Below, one piece after another: positions 24,987 to 34,053 of a stretch of DNA of 64,000 nucleotides. This DNA is from DATBGO01 sp963695645. Lineage in GTDB: Bacteria; Actinomycetota; Actinomycetes; Streptosporangiales; Streptosporangiaceae. The translations under genes were made by a program, and so were the position numbers. The DNA lies in assembly GCA_963695645.1 (NCBI GenBank), contig CAVOHC010000012.1:310001-374000 (forward strand), given 5' to 3'. Position 1 is the first letter of the stretch; each line of letters starts with the position of its first letter. Under the pieces are notes generated by a model. That model was not told where the DNA came from. It saw nothing but the letters and a program-made list of their open reading frames with translations, and ran no database searches.

Positions 24987-26369
24987 TCAGCCAGCCGCGC
25001 CCATCGCGCGAGGTCCGCCCCGCAGCTGGGCCGGGGGCTGGCCGCCGCGGTCCGGGCCGGTTCCCGTGACCAGTTCCGGCCCGGCCTGGCTGAACAGGTC
25101 GGGTGCCGACAGCGCCCGGACGGTTTCCTCGACCGGCCTCGGCGGTTCTAGCTCGGCGTCGACCACGCCGAGGTGATTCAGCTTGCGGGCACTCACCAGT
25201 ACCCGGCTCTCCAGGGAGCCGATAGTCCTGTTGTAGGTCGACACGGCGTTAGTCAGCGCCTTCCCGAGGCTATCCACGTGCTTGCCGAGCCCGGCGAGCC
25301 GGTCATAAAGCTCCCGGCCAAGATCGAACACTGCGCGGGCGTTGTCGGAGAGGGCTGCCTGCTGCCACGCGTACTGCGCCGTCCGCAGCATCGTGACCAG
25401 AGTCGTCGGCGTCGCGATGTGCACCCGGTGCGCCATCGCGTGCTCAAGCAACCCGGGATCGTGCTCTAGGGCGGGCGCAAGAAACGCCTCACCCGGGATG
25501 AACAGCACGACGAACTCAGGTGCCGGGCTTAGCGCGGCCCAGTAGGCCTTGGCAGCCAGCCGGTCGACGTGCTCGCGCAGGTGACGGGCGTGCGCGTCGA
25601 GGCGCATTTCGCGCAGCCCAGAATCGGCAGCTTCGGCGGCCTCCAGGTAGGCGGCAAGCGAGACCTTAGAGTCGACCACGATGTTCTTGCCGCCAGCCAG
25701 CCTGATCACCATGTCCGGGCGCTGTGCGCCGTCGTCGGTGGCCACCGCGACCTGTTCGTCGAAGTCGCAGCGGCCGCTCATCCCGGCTAGCTCGACGACC
25801 CTGCGCAGCTGCATCTCGCCCCAGCGGCCCCGGGCCTCAGGCCGTCGCAGCGCGGTGACCAGGGACTGGGTCTGCGCACGGAGCTGATCGGAGCTTTGCC
25901 GGGCCATTGTCACCTGCTCGGCAAGCGCGGCATGTGACCTGCTGCGCGCAGCGTCGGTCTCGCGGAGCTGCGTCTCCACCCGGGCCAGCGTCTCCTTCAG
26001 CGGCTCGACCAGATGCTCGACCGCCACGCGGCGGGTGTCCAGGTCCCCGGCGGCCTTGACGTTCGCTGCGTTCAGCCGGCCCTCCGCGATCTCCAGGAAG
26101 CGCCGCGAACTCAGGTCAAGGGACTGGGCCGACAGGGCCTGGAAGCGCTCCGCCAGCTGCCCGTCCAGCAGCGCGGCCTTCTCCTGAGCCGCGCGCTCGA
26201 TCAGCGCGGCCCGGTCTTGCGCGGACCTGGCGCGCTCATCGGCTGCGCTGGCCTGGCCCGCCGCTTCGGCGGCCAGGCCGGCCAGATGACCCCGGGCGTA
26301 CAGGTAGCCGATCACCGCGCCGAGGATGGCGCCAGCCAGAAGCCCGGCAAGCAGCAAGATCGCACTCAT
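24987..26369 (-). CDS. rmuC: DNA recombination protein RmuC
   Basis: 460 aa. One N-terminal membrane helix (5-27) is followed by a long coiled coil (about 30-180) and the RmuC nuclease-like domain: RGRWGEMQLRRVVELAGM, then GKNIVVDSKVSLAAYLEA, FVVLFIPGEAFLAPALE and LVTMLRTAQYAWQQ. RmuC limits inversions at short inverted repeats; the mechanism is not established, but the domain belongs to the PD-(D/E)XK-like group. ATG at 26369 preferred over the TTG at 26378. Divergent from ychF. Confidence 0.92.
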   Translation of the reverse strand: MSAILLLAGLLAGAILGAVIGYLYARGHLAGLAAEAAGQASAADERARSAQDRAALIERAAQEKAALLDGQLAERFQALSAQSLDLSSRRFLEIAEGRLNAANVKAAGDLDTRRVAVEHLVEPLKETLARVETQLRETDAARSRSHAALAEQVTMARQSSDQLRAQTQSLVTALRRPEARGRWGEMQLRRVVELAGMSGRCDFDEQVAVATDDGAQRPDMVIRLAGGKNIVVDSKVSLAAYLEAAEAADSGLREMRLDAHARHLREHVDRLAAKAYWAALSPAPEFVVLFIPGEAFLAPALEHDPGLLEHAMAHRVHIATPTTLVTMLRTAQYAWQQAALSDNARAVFDLGRELYDRLAGLGKHVDSLGKALTNAVSTYNRTIGSLESRVLVSARKLNHLGVVDAELEPPRPVEETVRALSAPDLFSQAGPELVTGTGPDRGGQPPAQLRGGPRAMGAAG

Positions 26370-26595
26370 GTCTGGCAATGCTTGCAGTCCCGCCTGACAG
26401 TTTCCGTTGCGACACGCCCGAAACGTGCTGCCAGGCTGCCGGTTTCAGTGGCAGCGATGGCACCATAGTGCGGAAACGGCAGCAGCAGTCGGCCATCGCT
26501 GCCATTGACCCGGCGCGATGCTTTATCGCCGCGGCGTCCGCGGCCGGCGGGCCGCAGTGCCCCGAGGCTCGGTCCGGGCCATGGCACCGGGCATC

Positions 26596-26601
26596 TAGAC
26601 T
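26596..26601 (+). promoter_or_regulatory. -10 hexamer of ychF (leaderless type)
   Basis: TAGACT ends 7 nt before the GTG start at 26609. No Shine-Dalgarno is present. Confidence 0.5.
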
Positions 26602-26608
26602 CGCCCGG

Positions 26609-27715
26609 GTGAGCCTGTCCATCGGCATCGTCGGCCTGCCCAATGTCGGCAAGTCCACCCTCTTCAACGCGCTGACCCGGGCCAGCGCCCTGGCGTCCAA
26701 CTACCCGTTCGCGACCATCGAGCCGAATGTCGGCATTGTCGGCATCCCCGATCCGCGGCTGCCGGCGCTGGCCGGGCTGTATGACTCGGCCAAGATCGTG
26801 CCGGCGACGGTTCGGTTCGTGGACATCGCCGGGCTGGTCCGCGGCGCGTCGCAGGGGCAGGGCCTCGGTAACCAGTTCCTCGCCCATATCCGGGAAACCG
26901 ACGCGATCTGCCAGGTCGTAAGGGTCTTCACCGACCCGGACGTGAGCCACGTCGACGGCGAGGTCGCACCGGAGCGCGACATCGACACGGTGGCTACCGA
27001 GCTTATGCTGGCCGACCTGCAGACGCTGGAGAAGGCTGCGCCACGCCTTGCTAAGGAGGCGAAATTCTCGAAAAACGCTGAACGGCTACGCACGGCCGAT
27101 GCCGCCGTCAAAGCGCAGCAGGTCCTCGATGGCGGGACGACCCTGTTCGCCGGCGCGGCGTCAGCCGGGATCGACCCGGCTGACCTGCGCGACCTCCAGC
27201 TGCTGACGGCTAAGCCGCTGCTGTATGTGTTCAACTCCGATGACGCCGAGCTGTCCGACGGCAAGCTGCGCGACCGGCTGACGGCGCTGGTCGAGCCTGC
27301 GCAGGCGGTCTTCCTCGACGCCAAGACCGAGGCGGAGCTAGCGGAGCTGCCCGAGGACGAGGCCGCCGAGCTGCTCGCCGAGCTTGGCCTCGGCGAGCCC
27401 GGCCTGGCCCAGCTGGCCCGGGCCTCGTTCGCGGCGCTCGGCCTGTCCACGTTCCTGACGGCAGGTCCCAAGGAGTCGCGCGCCTGGACGGTCCCTGCGG
27501 GTGCCACAGCACCCGAGGCCGCCGGCGTGATCCACACCGATTTCCAACGTGGCTTCATAAAGGCCGAGATCGTTTCGTTCGATGACCTGATGGCTGCTGG
27601 CTCGATCGCCGCGGCCCGCGCCGCGGGCAAGGCGCGGATCGAAGGCAAGGACTACGTGATGCGCGACGGCGACGTGGTGGAGTTCCGCTTCCAAGCAGCA
27701 TCGGGGCAGAAGTAA
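26609..27715 (+). CDS. ychF: Redox-regulated ATPase/GTPase YchF
   Basis: 368-aa Obg-family P-loop protein that binds ATP in preference to GTP and associates with ribosomes. The G1 loop is GLPNVGKS (9-16); G3 is in FVDIAGLVRGASQGQGLGN; a coiled-coil arm and the C-terminal TGS domain (TAGPKESRAWTV, then IHTDFQRGFIKAEIVSFDDL) are all present. Length matches the family (~360). The frame is open upstream to 26378, but the GTG at 26609 gives the universal N-terminus and lies 7 nt after a TAGACT -10. Confidence 0.96.
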   Translation: MSLSIGIVGLPNVGKSTLFNALTRASALASNYPFATIEPNVGIVGIPDPRLPALAGLYDSAKIVPATVRFVDIAGLVRGASQGQGLGNQFLAHIRETDAICQVVRVFTDPDVSHVDGEVAPERDIDTVATELMLADLQTLEKAAPRLAKEAKFSKNAERLRTADAAVKAQQVLDGGTTLFAGAASAGIDPADLRDLQLLTAKPLLYVFNSDDAELSDGKLRDRLTALVEPAQAVFLDAKTEAELAELPEDEAAELLAELGLGEPGLAQLARASFAALGLSTFLTAGPKESRAWTVPAGATAPEAAGVIHTDFQRGFIKAEIVSFDDLMAAGSIAAARAAGKARIEGKDYVMRDGDVVEFRFQAASGQK

Positions 27716-27837
27716 CCGATCGCCAAGCCGGCGGCATTATTAGTAACGGACCGAATTCGTCACGAACCGAAACCGCAGGACCTGCGTCTCCTCGCGCCGG
27801 ACCGTGGCCCTGGCCTAAACGAGGCCGATACGCCGGC

Positions 27838-27879
27838 CCGGATCCCGGTGGTACCCGGGTTCCGGCCGTGGCCACGGCC
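27838..27879. terminator. Probable bidirectional terminator region
   Basis: An 11-bp stem with one mismatch (27838-27848 with 27855-27865) is followed directly by a perfect 16-bp palindrome, ggccgtggccacggcc (27864-27879). It lies between the convergent ychF and G1 peptidase genes. No U-tract, as is usual in high-GC actinobacteria. Confidence 0.4.
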
Positions 27880-27924
27880 TCCCAGGCGAGCGGGCCGGCC
27901 TGCGATCAGCGCGTGAAGGGACGG

Positions 27925-28914
27925 TTAGGTCCAGCCCGTCCACTCGACGACCGCCGTGGTGGGCGAGGCGATCGACGTCTGGGTCAGCGCTCCGTTGCTG
28001 CCACTAACGTTGGTGGTGATGCCGTCCGGTGACAGGTCGAAGCTGTTATCCTGCGTGCCAGCGCTGCAGCTACCGAACGTAACCGATGGCAGGAACACCG
28101 GCAGGTCGGCAGAGATCCCTTCGACGATCCATTCGGCGGAGGCGCCAGCCGAGGTGATGCCGGGGCGCGCGTCGATGCCGACGCTGGTAGCCTGCCCGCT
28201 CGTCAGGTTCTGCATCGCGACGAACCCGTGGTCGGGTTGCGGGGCGCAGACAAGGAACGACACCGTGTCGCCGACGGCGACCGGGAAGTTCGTGACCGCC
28301 ACAGCGGGGTCCTGATACTGCGTGGTGTACCACTCGGTCCACGCCCACCAGTTCACCGTGGCGTCGGGCTGCACGGTCACGGCGATGCCTGCTTGCAGCA
28401 CCTGGCCGTTGGTGAAGCCGTCTAGGCCCACCCAGAAGCCCGCGGTTATCGGCCCGCTGGGGTCCGATGCCGGCCAGATCCCCGGGACGGCCCACTGGGC
28501 GAACACAGTCTTGGCTGGCTCGGCGGGACTGAACCCGAGTGAAGCCGTCTCGACCACGACGCCGCCCCACCCGCCAGGCTGGAAGTCCCCGTGGCCATTG
28601 GCCGCCGCTGACCGGCGGAGCGGATCGCGCTGACTCATCACCGGGTCAATGGCAAGCTCCGCCCTGGTGAACTGCGTCGGCCAGGACATAGCCCGGTGCC
28701 ACAGCTGGGCCAGGCGAGGTTCCCGCTGCGGGTCGGGACGGCGCGGAAACCCGTGCCGGCGCAGCACTGCCTCATCGGCGGTATGTGGCTGGAAACCGTC
28801 CGGGGGCGGCTCGAATACGTGCATCAGGCTCAGCACATCGGATTGCTCATAGCTCGTGCGCCCGCTGTTGGGTGCGGGCTGTCCGGGCGGCCGGACCATA
28901 CCTGGATGAGTCAT
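27925..28914 (-). CDS. Peptidase G1 (eqolisin) family glutamic endopeptidase
   Basis: 329 aa. Residues 110-329 match the eqolisin beta-sandwich: AGFWVGLDGFTNGQVLQAGI, then WWAWTEWYTT, AVGDTVSFLVCA, NLTSGQATSVGI, ASAEWIVEGIS and LPSVTFGSC. The catalytic Gln of the family is Gln174 in QVLQAGI; the catalytic Glu is in AEWIVE (Glu261 most likely). Eqolisins are acid-active endopeptidases best known from fungi and usually secreted. Here the first ~105 residues are hydrophilic, with no signal peptide, and could be a propeptide. ATG with gaggggg 6 nt upstream. It is a single-gene unit, convergent with ychF. If it is cytoplasmic, this would be unusual; export by another route is possible. Confidence 0.75.
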   Translation of the reverse strand: MTHPGMVRPPGQPAPNSGRTSYEQSDVLSLMHVFEPPPDGFQPHTADEAVLRRHGFPRRPDPQREPRLAQLWHRAMSWPTQFTRAELAIDPVMSQRDPLRRSAAANGHGDFQPGGWGGVVVETASLGFSPAEPAKTVFAQWAVPGIWPASDPSGPITAGFWVGLDGFTNGQVLQAGIAVTVQPDATVNWWAWTEWYTTQYQDPAVAVTNFPVAVGDTVSFLVCAPQPDHGFVAMQNLTSGQATSVGIDARPGITSAGASAEWIVEGISADLPVFLPSVTFGSCSAGTQDNSFDLSPDGITTNVSGSNGALTQTSIASPTTAVVEWTGWT

Positions 28915-29284
28915 GATGCCCCCTCAAGGTGGTGGATAGCTCACTACCTAAGAGCGTGGCGTCACGGCGCAGATACATCCAGTGAGATTGCCCAGTGGCA
29001 GGGCGCCCTCGACCTGTGAGACAGCTATCCTGCAGGGTGGTGATGTGCTTGCGGCAGTACCTTTTGCCAGAACCGGCGTGCTGGCGGCATGGCCCCGGCA
29101 GCACGCCGGCCAGGTGTGCCCAGCTGCGGGAGGATCGGATGAGGAGATATTGCGACGTCACCCTTGAGGTCGGGGCTCACCGGCCACCGGTACCCGAGCG
29201 GACCGAGGCGGCCGCGGCGGTGTCTGGCGGAACCAGCGCCGCGGCGGGCACTGCCGGGCGGCGCAATCCGCGGCGCACGTCCTG
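28915..29284. other. Intergenic region, no supported feature
   Basis: 370 bp between the divergent G1 peptidase and SDR genes. Short ORFs cross it on both strands without ribosome sites or recognisable products. It must hold the two promoters. I see nothing else. Confidence 0.4.
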
Positions 29285-30079
29285 ATGGCAGTCAAGCTGG
29301 ATGGCGCGGTCGTCCTGGTCACCGGCGGCGCCAACGGCATTGGCGCGGCCGCAGCGCGGCGGCTTGCCAGCCGCGGGGCGCATGTCGTCGTGGCGGACGT
29401 AGACGAGCGGGGGGCGGACGTCGCGGCGGTGACCGGCGGGCTGTTCGCGCACTGCGATGTCCGGGAACCCGCCGACAACGAGGCGGCGGTGGCCGCCGCG
29501 GTAGCCGCCTTCGGCGGCCTGGATGTCGCGTTCCTCAACGCTGGCGTGTCGACCGCGAGCGTCGGGCTCGGCAGCCCCGCCTGGGACCTCGCCGCATACC
29601 GCCGGGCGTTTGCGATAAACGTCGACGGCGTCTTCTTCGGCGTGAACGCCACGCTGCCCGCTCTGCGCGAACGCGGTCGCGGCGCGCTGGTCCTCACCGC
29701 CAGCCTGGCCGGGCTGACCGCAGTGCCGGGCGATCCGATCTACGCCGCCACCAAGCACGCCGTCGTCGGCCTAGCACGCGCGCTCGGCCCGGCACTCGCC
29801 GCTGACAACGTGACCGTGAACGCGCTGTGCCCCGGCTTTGCCGACACAGCCATCACCAATCCGGTCCGGCACATGATCAGCGCCGCGGGCATCCCGATGA
29901 TGACGCCCGGCGAGGTGGCCGATGCGCTGCTCGCCATCCTCGCCAGCGAACACACCGGCCAGGCGTGGTACGTCCAGCCCGGCCGGGCAGCCGAGCCCTT
30001 CGCTTTCCGTAACGTGCCCGGTCCGCGTGCTCCGGACGGTTCACGGGTCGGCGGAGTGCCAGGACACCACGACCAGTAG
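29285..30079 (+). CDS. SDR-family NAD(P)-dependent oxidoreductase
   Basis: 264-aa classical short-chain dehydrogenase. Cofactor motif TGGANGIG (13-20), DVDE after beta-2 (favouring NAD(H)), LNAG (NNAG equivalent), and the catalytic set Ser in TASLAGL with YAATK. It resembles 15-hydroxyprostaglandin-dehydrogenase-like SDRs, but substrate cannot be told. The C-terminal ~25 residues are an extended Pro/Gly-rich tail. No clear ribosome site before the ATG. The next gene (opdB) has its own promoter. Confidence 0.88.
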   Translation: MAVKLDGAVVLVTGGANGIGAAAARRLASRGAHVVVADVDERGADVAAVTGGLFAHCDVREPADNEAAVAAAVAAFGGLDVAFLNAGVSTASVGLGSPAWDLAAYRRAFAINVDGVFFGVNATLPALRERGRGALVLTASLAGLTAVPGDPIYAATKHAVVGLARALGPALAADNVTVNALCPGFADTAITNPVRHMISAAGIPMMTPGEVADALLAILASEHTGQAWYVQPGRAAEPFAFRNVPGPRAPDGSRVGGVPGHHDQ

Positions 30080-30157
30080 CAAGCCAGGTGCGGTCAGCCG
30101 TGCTCGCGCCAACCTTTACGGGCGGCACGTAGCCTGTCCAGGTAACGGCGGCTGTCA

Positions 30158-30163
30158 TAGACT
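30158..30163 (+). promoter_or_regulatory. -10 hexamer of the oligopeptidase B gene (leaderless type)
   Basis: TAGACT ends 8 nt before the ATG at 30172; there is no Shine-Dalgarno. Confidence 0.45.
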
Positions 30164-30171
30164 CGCCGCCC

Positions 30172-32334
30172 ATGAGCGAGCCGAAGAATGCCGCTAGTCC
30201 GCCTGCCGCCCCCGTTCCAGGCGGCGCGGCTAGCCCGGACCCGCCGGCTGCCCGGCGGATCGACAGCGAGCGCACTCACCACGGCGACACGGTCACTGAT
30301 GACTATGCCTGGCTCGGCGACAAGGACGATCCTGAGACGATCGCATTCCTGGAGGCGGAGAACGGCTATACCGAGTCAATGATCGCTGGCCAGGCCGAGC
30401 TGCGCGACACGATCTTCGGCGAGATCAAGGCCCGGACCCAGGAGACCGACCTGTCGGTGCCGTCCAGGAAGGGCGGCTGGTGGTACTACGCGCGGACCAT
30501 CGAGGGCAAGCAGTACCTGGTTCACTGCCGACGCGCAGTCCAGCCAGATGACGCCGGTCCGCCCATGATGGCAACCGGTGAGCCGCTGGAGGGTGAAGAG
30601 GTCCTACTGGACGGCAACGAACTGGCAGGCGATGCCCGGTTCTTCTCGCTCGGTGCCCTCGACGTCAGCCCGGACGGCAGGCTGCTGGCCTACTCGACCG
30701 ACTTCGCAGGCAGCGAGCGCTTCACCATGCGGATCAAGGACCTGGTGACCGGCGAGACGGCAACGGATGAGATCCCAGAGACGTTTTACGGCTCCGCCTG
30801 GTCAGCCGACGGCTCGGTGCTTTTCTACCTGACCGTGGATGACGCGTGGCGTCCTTACCGGGTGTGGCGGCACGTCATCGGCACGCCGGCTAGTGCGGAT
30901 GTCATCGTCTTCGAAGAATCCGACGAGCGGTTCCGGGTTGGTATTGCGCTCACCCGCAGCGAGCACTACCTGTGCCTGACCGTAGCCAGCACGCTGACCA
31001 GCGAGGCCTGGCTACTGGATGCCACCGACCCGGCTGGTCAGTTCAGCGTAGTCGTGCCGCGGCGGCAGGGCGTGGAGTACACCGTCGAGCACCAGGCCGG
31101 CGCTTCCGGCGATCGCCTGCTGATCCTGCATAACCTTCACGCAGACAACTTCGAGCTGTCGGCCGCGCCGCTGGCCGACCCGGGCACCTGGACCACGCTC
31201 ATCGCGCATCGCGATGACACCAGGCTGCTCGGCGTGGATGCTTTCGCTGACTTCCTGGTCGTCTATCTCCGCCGGGACGGGCTCACCGGCTTGCGGGTGA
31301 TCAGCGATGACGGCACCGAGCATGAGGTGTCCTTCGGCGAGCCCGTCTACCAGGTATTGCCCGGCGCCAATCCCGAGTACGCGGCGAGGAAGTACCGATT
31401 CGGCTACGCCTCCCTGGCAACGCCTGATTCGGTCTACGACTGCGACTTGGCCACCGGCGAACTCTCCCTGCTACGCCGCAAGCCGGTACTTTCGCTGCCC
31501 GGCGGGCCGGACTACGACCCCGGCGACTATGAGCAGTACCGGGAATGGGCGACGACCAGCGACGGCGCAACGGTGCCGATCTCGCTGATCTGCCGCAAGG
31601 GCACGCCGCGCGACGGCAGCGCGCCGCTGCTGCTTTACGGCTACGGCAGCTACGAGGTCTCTGCTGATCCGGGCTTCTCCATCCCGCGCCTGTCGCTGCT
31701 TGATCGCGGTTTCAGCTACGCGATCGCGCACGTCCGCGGGGGCGGCGAGATGGGCCGCCGCTGGTACGAGGACGGCAAGATGCTGCGCAAGACCAACACC
31801 TTCACCGATTTCGTTGCGTGCGGCGCGCACCTGGTGAGCCAGGGCTGGACAACGCCGTCCCGGCTGGTGGCCCGCGGTGGGTCCGCGGGCGGGCTGCTGA
31901 TGGGCGCGGTGGCCAACCTGGCGCCGCAGGAATTCGGCGGCATCGTAGCGCAGGTGCCGTTCGTGGATCCGCTCACGTCCATCCTGGATCCCGCCCTGCC
32001 GCTCACCGTCGGGGAGTGGGAGGAATGGGGCGACCCGCTGCACGACCCGGAGGTGTATGCCTACATGAAGGCCTATGCACCGTACGAGAACATCACTCCT
32101 GGTCGTGACTACCCCCCGATCCTGGCTATTACCAGTCTCAACGACACGCGCGTGCTTTACCGGGAGCCAGCTAAATGGATTGCCAGGCTGCAGTCGATGG
32201 CGGGCGGCGGTCCATTCCTGCTGAAGACCGAGATGGCTGCCGGGCACGGCGGCCGCAGCGGCCGCTACGACTCCTGGCGCGAGGAGGCCCTGATCCTGGC
32301 GTGGATTGTCTCCACCGCGCTGGCTCTGCCCTAG
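30172..32334 (+). CDS. Oligopeptidase B (S9A prolyl oligopeptidase family)
   Basis: 720-aa cytosolic serine peptidase that cuts short peptides after Arg or Lys. The N-terminal beta-propeller (about 70-400) opens with DDYAWLGDKDDPETIAFLEA. The alpha/beta-hydrolase domain has the catalytic Ser571 in RGGSAGGLLMG, Asp658 in SLNDTRV and His692 in AGHGG. The line HVRGGGEMGRRWYEDGK is typical of PtrB/OpdB. Length is normal (~700). Convergent with nothing nearby: the conjugation-type operon starts 355 bp downstream on the same strand. Confidence 0.93.
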   Translation: MSEPKNAASPPAAPVPGGAASPDPPAARRIDSERTHHGDTVTDDYAWLGDKDDPETIAFLEAENGYTESMIAGQAELRDTIFGEIKARTQETDLSVPSRKGGWWYYARTIEGKQYLVHCRRAVQPDDAGPPMMATGEPLEGEEVLLDGNELAGDARFFSLGALDVSPDGRLLAYSTDFAGSERFTMRIKDLVTGETATDEIPETFYGSAWSADGSVLFYLTVDDAWRPYRVWRHVIGTPASADVIVFEESDERFRVGIALTRSEHYLCLTVASTLTSEAWLLDATDPAGQFSVVVPRRQGVEYTVEHQAGASGDRLLILHNLHADNFELSAAPLADPGTWTTLIAHRDDTRLLGVDAFADFLVVYLRRDGLTGLRVISDDGTEHEVSFGEPVYQVLPGANPEYAARKYRFGYASLATPDSVYDCDLATGELSLLRRKPVLSLPGGPDYDPGDYEQYREWATTSDGATVPISLICRKGTPRDGSAPLLLYGYGSYEVSADPGFSIPRLSLLDRGFSYAIAHVRGGGEMGRRWYEDGKMLRKTNTFTDFVACGAHLVSQGWTTPSRLVARGGSAGGLLMGAVANLAPQEFGGIVAQVPFVDPLTSILDPALPLTVGEWEEWGDPLHDPEVYAYMKAYAPYENITPGRDYPPILAITSLNDTRVLYREPAKWIARLQSMAGGGPFLLKTEMAAGHGGRSGRYDSWREEALILAWIVSTALALP

Positions 32335-32689
32335 GCCGCCGCGGCCAGGTCGGCCAACCCGGCCCCGGTGGCCTGTGCCGCCCTGGGAACCGGCTGTGAG
32401 CAGGTCGACTGCTGGCTGTCACAGTCACCGTCACACCGGCTGAGTTCTCATGGGCGGACTCGGGAATGTACTCGCAGCCCGGCGGCAAAGGGGCAGGTCA
32501 GATGTCACCGTGATGGCCACGCTGTTTGCCGGGCGAGCGATAATTCCCCGCCATACCGCAAAGCCGCCGGCGCGCCGGCGGCCACAAAGAGGTTCTTGGC
32601 TGGACGTTTGACGCAGAATGGTGCCCCAACGGGCAAGGGCTCGCCGCAACTCCTTGCTGCGCGGGCGCAGGAGAGCGGGCGGAGGCGCG
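32335..32689. other. Intergenic region upstream of the T4SS-like operon
   Basis: 355 bp. It must contain the end of opdB transcription and the promoter of the T4SS-like operon. A perfect 20-bp palindrome lies at 32563-32582. A gataat (32539-32544) could be a -10, but I see no matching -35. I found no tRNA and no direct repeat shared with the far end of the operon. Confidence 0.4.
32563..32582. promoter_or_regulatory. Perfect 20-bp palindrome (candidate operator)
   Basis: gccgccggcgcgccggcggc reads the same on both strands with no spacer. It lies about 108 bp upstream of the first gene of the T4SS-like operon. GC-only composition makes chance more likely than usual. Confidence 0.35.
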
Positions 32690-33691
32690 ATGGTTCGCAA
32701 GGCGACCTTGGATCGTGATCTGCGGCCGGACGAACGGGCCGCGAGCGACGAGGCGGGACCTGGGCAGCCTGCCTCGCCCGCCCGGCGCCCGGAGGTCCCG
32801 TGGCGCGGCGCGGGCGGCCGCTGGCTGGTCTGGGTCTTCCGGGTGGTGGTCTGGGCTGTCCTGCTGATCATCGGGTACCGGGGTATCACCGGGATCGTGG
32901 CCGGACCGCAGCGGGCAAGCTCAGCCAGCGTGAGTTCGACCGCCGCGGCGCCGGACGGGTTTCCCGCGCAGCTAGCCGAGGCGTATGCGCTGCAGTTCGG
33001 CAACGTCTACCTCAACTTCAGCCCCGCCAACGCCACGCGGCGCGCGAGTGAGCTGGCCGCGTACCTCCCAGCCGGGGCCACGGACCCGCAACTGGGCTGG
33101 AATGGCGCGGGAACTCAGCAGCTGCAGTCCGAACAGGTCGCATCGATAGCCGTGCACGGCGCGCATGACGCCGTCGTCACGCTGCTGGCGCAGGTCAACG
33201 ACAAACTGATGGAACTAGGCGTGCCGATCTACTCCGCAGCGGGCGGACTGTCGGTGGCCGGCGAGCCCGCGCTCATGCAAGGTCCCGCCAGCGCCTCGCC
33301 GCCGGCGGCACAGAGCAGCCCCACAGATCCGACCACCCAGGCCGAACTGCTCAATCAGCTGCGAGCATTCTTCCGCGCGTATGGTAGCAGTGACGAAGTG
33401 ACGCTGGGCCGGTTTCTCGCGCCCGGAGCATCCATTACCGGGCTTAACAACGCGGTAAGCTTCGGTGCCATTACCGGCATTGACGTCCCGGCCGGCGGAG
33501 CCACTCGCCAAGTTACGATCAGCGTGGAGTGGCACACCACGGCGCTGCCGTCCCTTCCAGCCGGTTCACCGCCAGTCGGGGCGGCATCGGCAGGGCTTGA
33601 GATGACCTACCAATTGACTGTCGTCCGCCAGGGCGGGACCTGGTACATCAAGGCCATTGGCCCATCAACCCAGCAACTGGGGCCGCCATGA
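32690..33691 (+). CDS. Conjugation protein TcpC/ConB-like (VirB8-type)
   Basis: 333-aa bitopic membrane protein. A basic cytosolic N-terminus (1-43), one membrane helix (about 44-65) and an extracytoplasmic part made of two NTF2-like domains (about 85-190 and 215-328) match TcpC of pCW3 and ConB of ICEBs1, which scaffold the mating pore. Recognisable regions are AEAYALQFGNVYLNFSP, QSEQVASIAVHGAHDAVVTL, LRAFFRAYG and LEMTYQLTVVRQGGTWYIKA. ATG at 32690 with ggagg (32681-32685) upstream; the frame is open to 32618. First gene of a seven-gene same-strand operon. Confidence 0.75.
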   Translation: MVRKATLDRDLRPDERAASDEAGPGQPASPARRPEVPWRGAGGRWLVWVFRVVVWAVLLIIGYRGITGIVAGPQRASSASVSSTAAAPDGFPAQLAEAYALQFGNVYLNFSPANATRRASELAAYLPAGATDPQLGWNGAGTQQLQSEQVASIAVHGAHDAVVTLLAQVNDKLMELGVPIYSAAGGLSVAGEPALMQGPASASPPAAQSSPTDPTTQAELLNQLRAFFRAYGSSDEVTLGRFLAPGASITGLNNAVSFGAITGIDVPAGGATRQVTISVEWHTTALPSLPAGSPPVGAASAGLEMTYQLTVVRQGGTWYIKAIGPSTQQLGPP

Positions 33692-33751
33692 CGAGAGGTT
33701 GCCCCATGATCTCCCCCGTTGGTCATCCCCCCGCAACCCCGGAGTAGAAAG

Positions 33752-34009
33752 ATGACGCCGCACCTGCTCTTGACGGCATCCCCCACGGCGCTCAGCACTT
33801 CCGGTCTTGTGACCTATTTGCAGGGCCTGTTTGGACCGCTGTTCCTCGGGATTGTCGGTATCGTTGCTATCTTCTTCTTGTTCACGCGTGAGATTATCCG
33901 GTTCGTGCAGTTCCTCGTGCTCGCAGTCGCGATCGCTGTCATCTTCTACACGCCCAGCATCGTGCAGACGCTGGCCAGTGGAATCGCGAACGCGCTCGGC
34001 GTCCACTGA
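33752..34009 (+). CDS. Small two-helix membrane protein (ConC/TcpD position)
   Basis: 85-aa protein with two membrane helices (about 28-45 and 50-68) joined by TREIIRF, and a short tail. In ICEBs1 and pCW3 a small membrane protein sits at the same place between the VirB8-like and TcpE-like genes. Sequence similarity cannot be judged by eye. ATG at 33752 with ggag 8 nt upstream; the earlier in-frame ATG at 33719 would add a hydrophilic lead and is less likely. Confidence 0.65.
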   Translation: MTPHLLLTASPTALSTSGLVTYLQGLFGPLFLGIVGIVAIFFLFTREIIRFVQFLVLAVAIAVIFYTPSIVQTLASGIANALGVH

Positions 34010-34053
34010 GCTGGCCGCACCGACTGCCGCACGAAAGAAGGAGATCGCCCACG

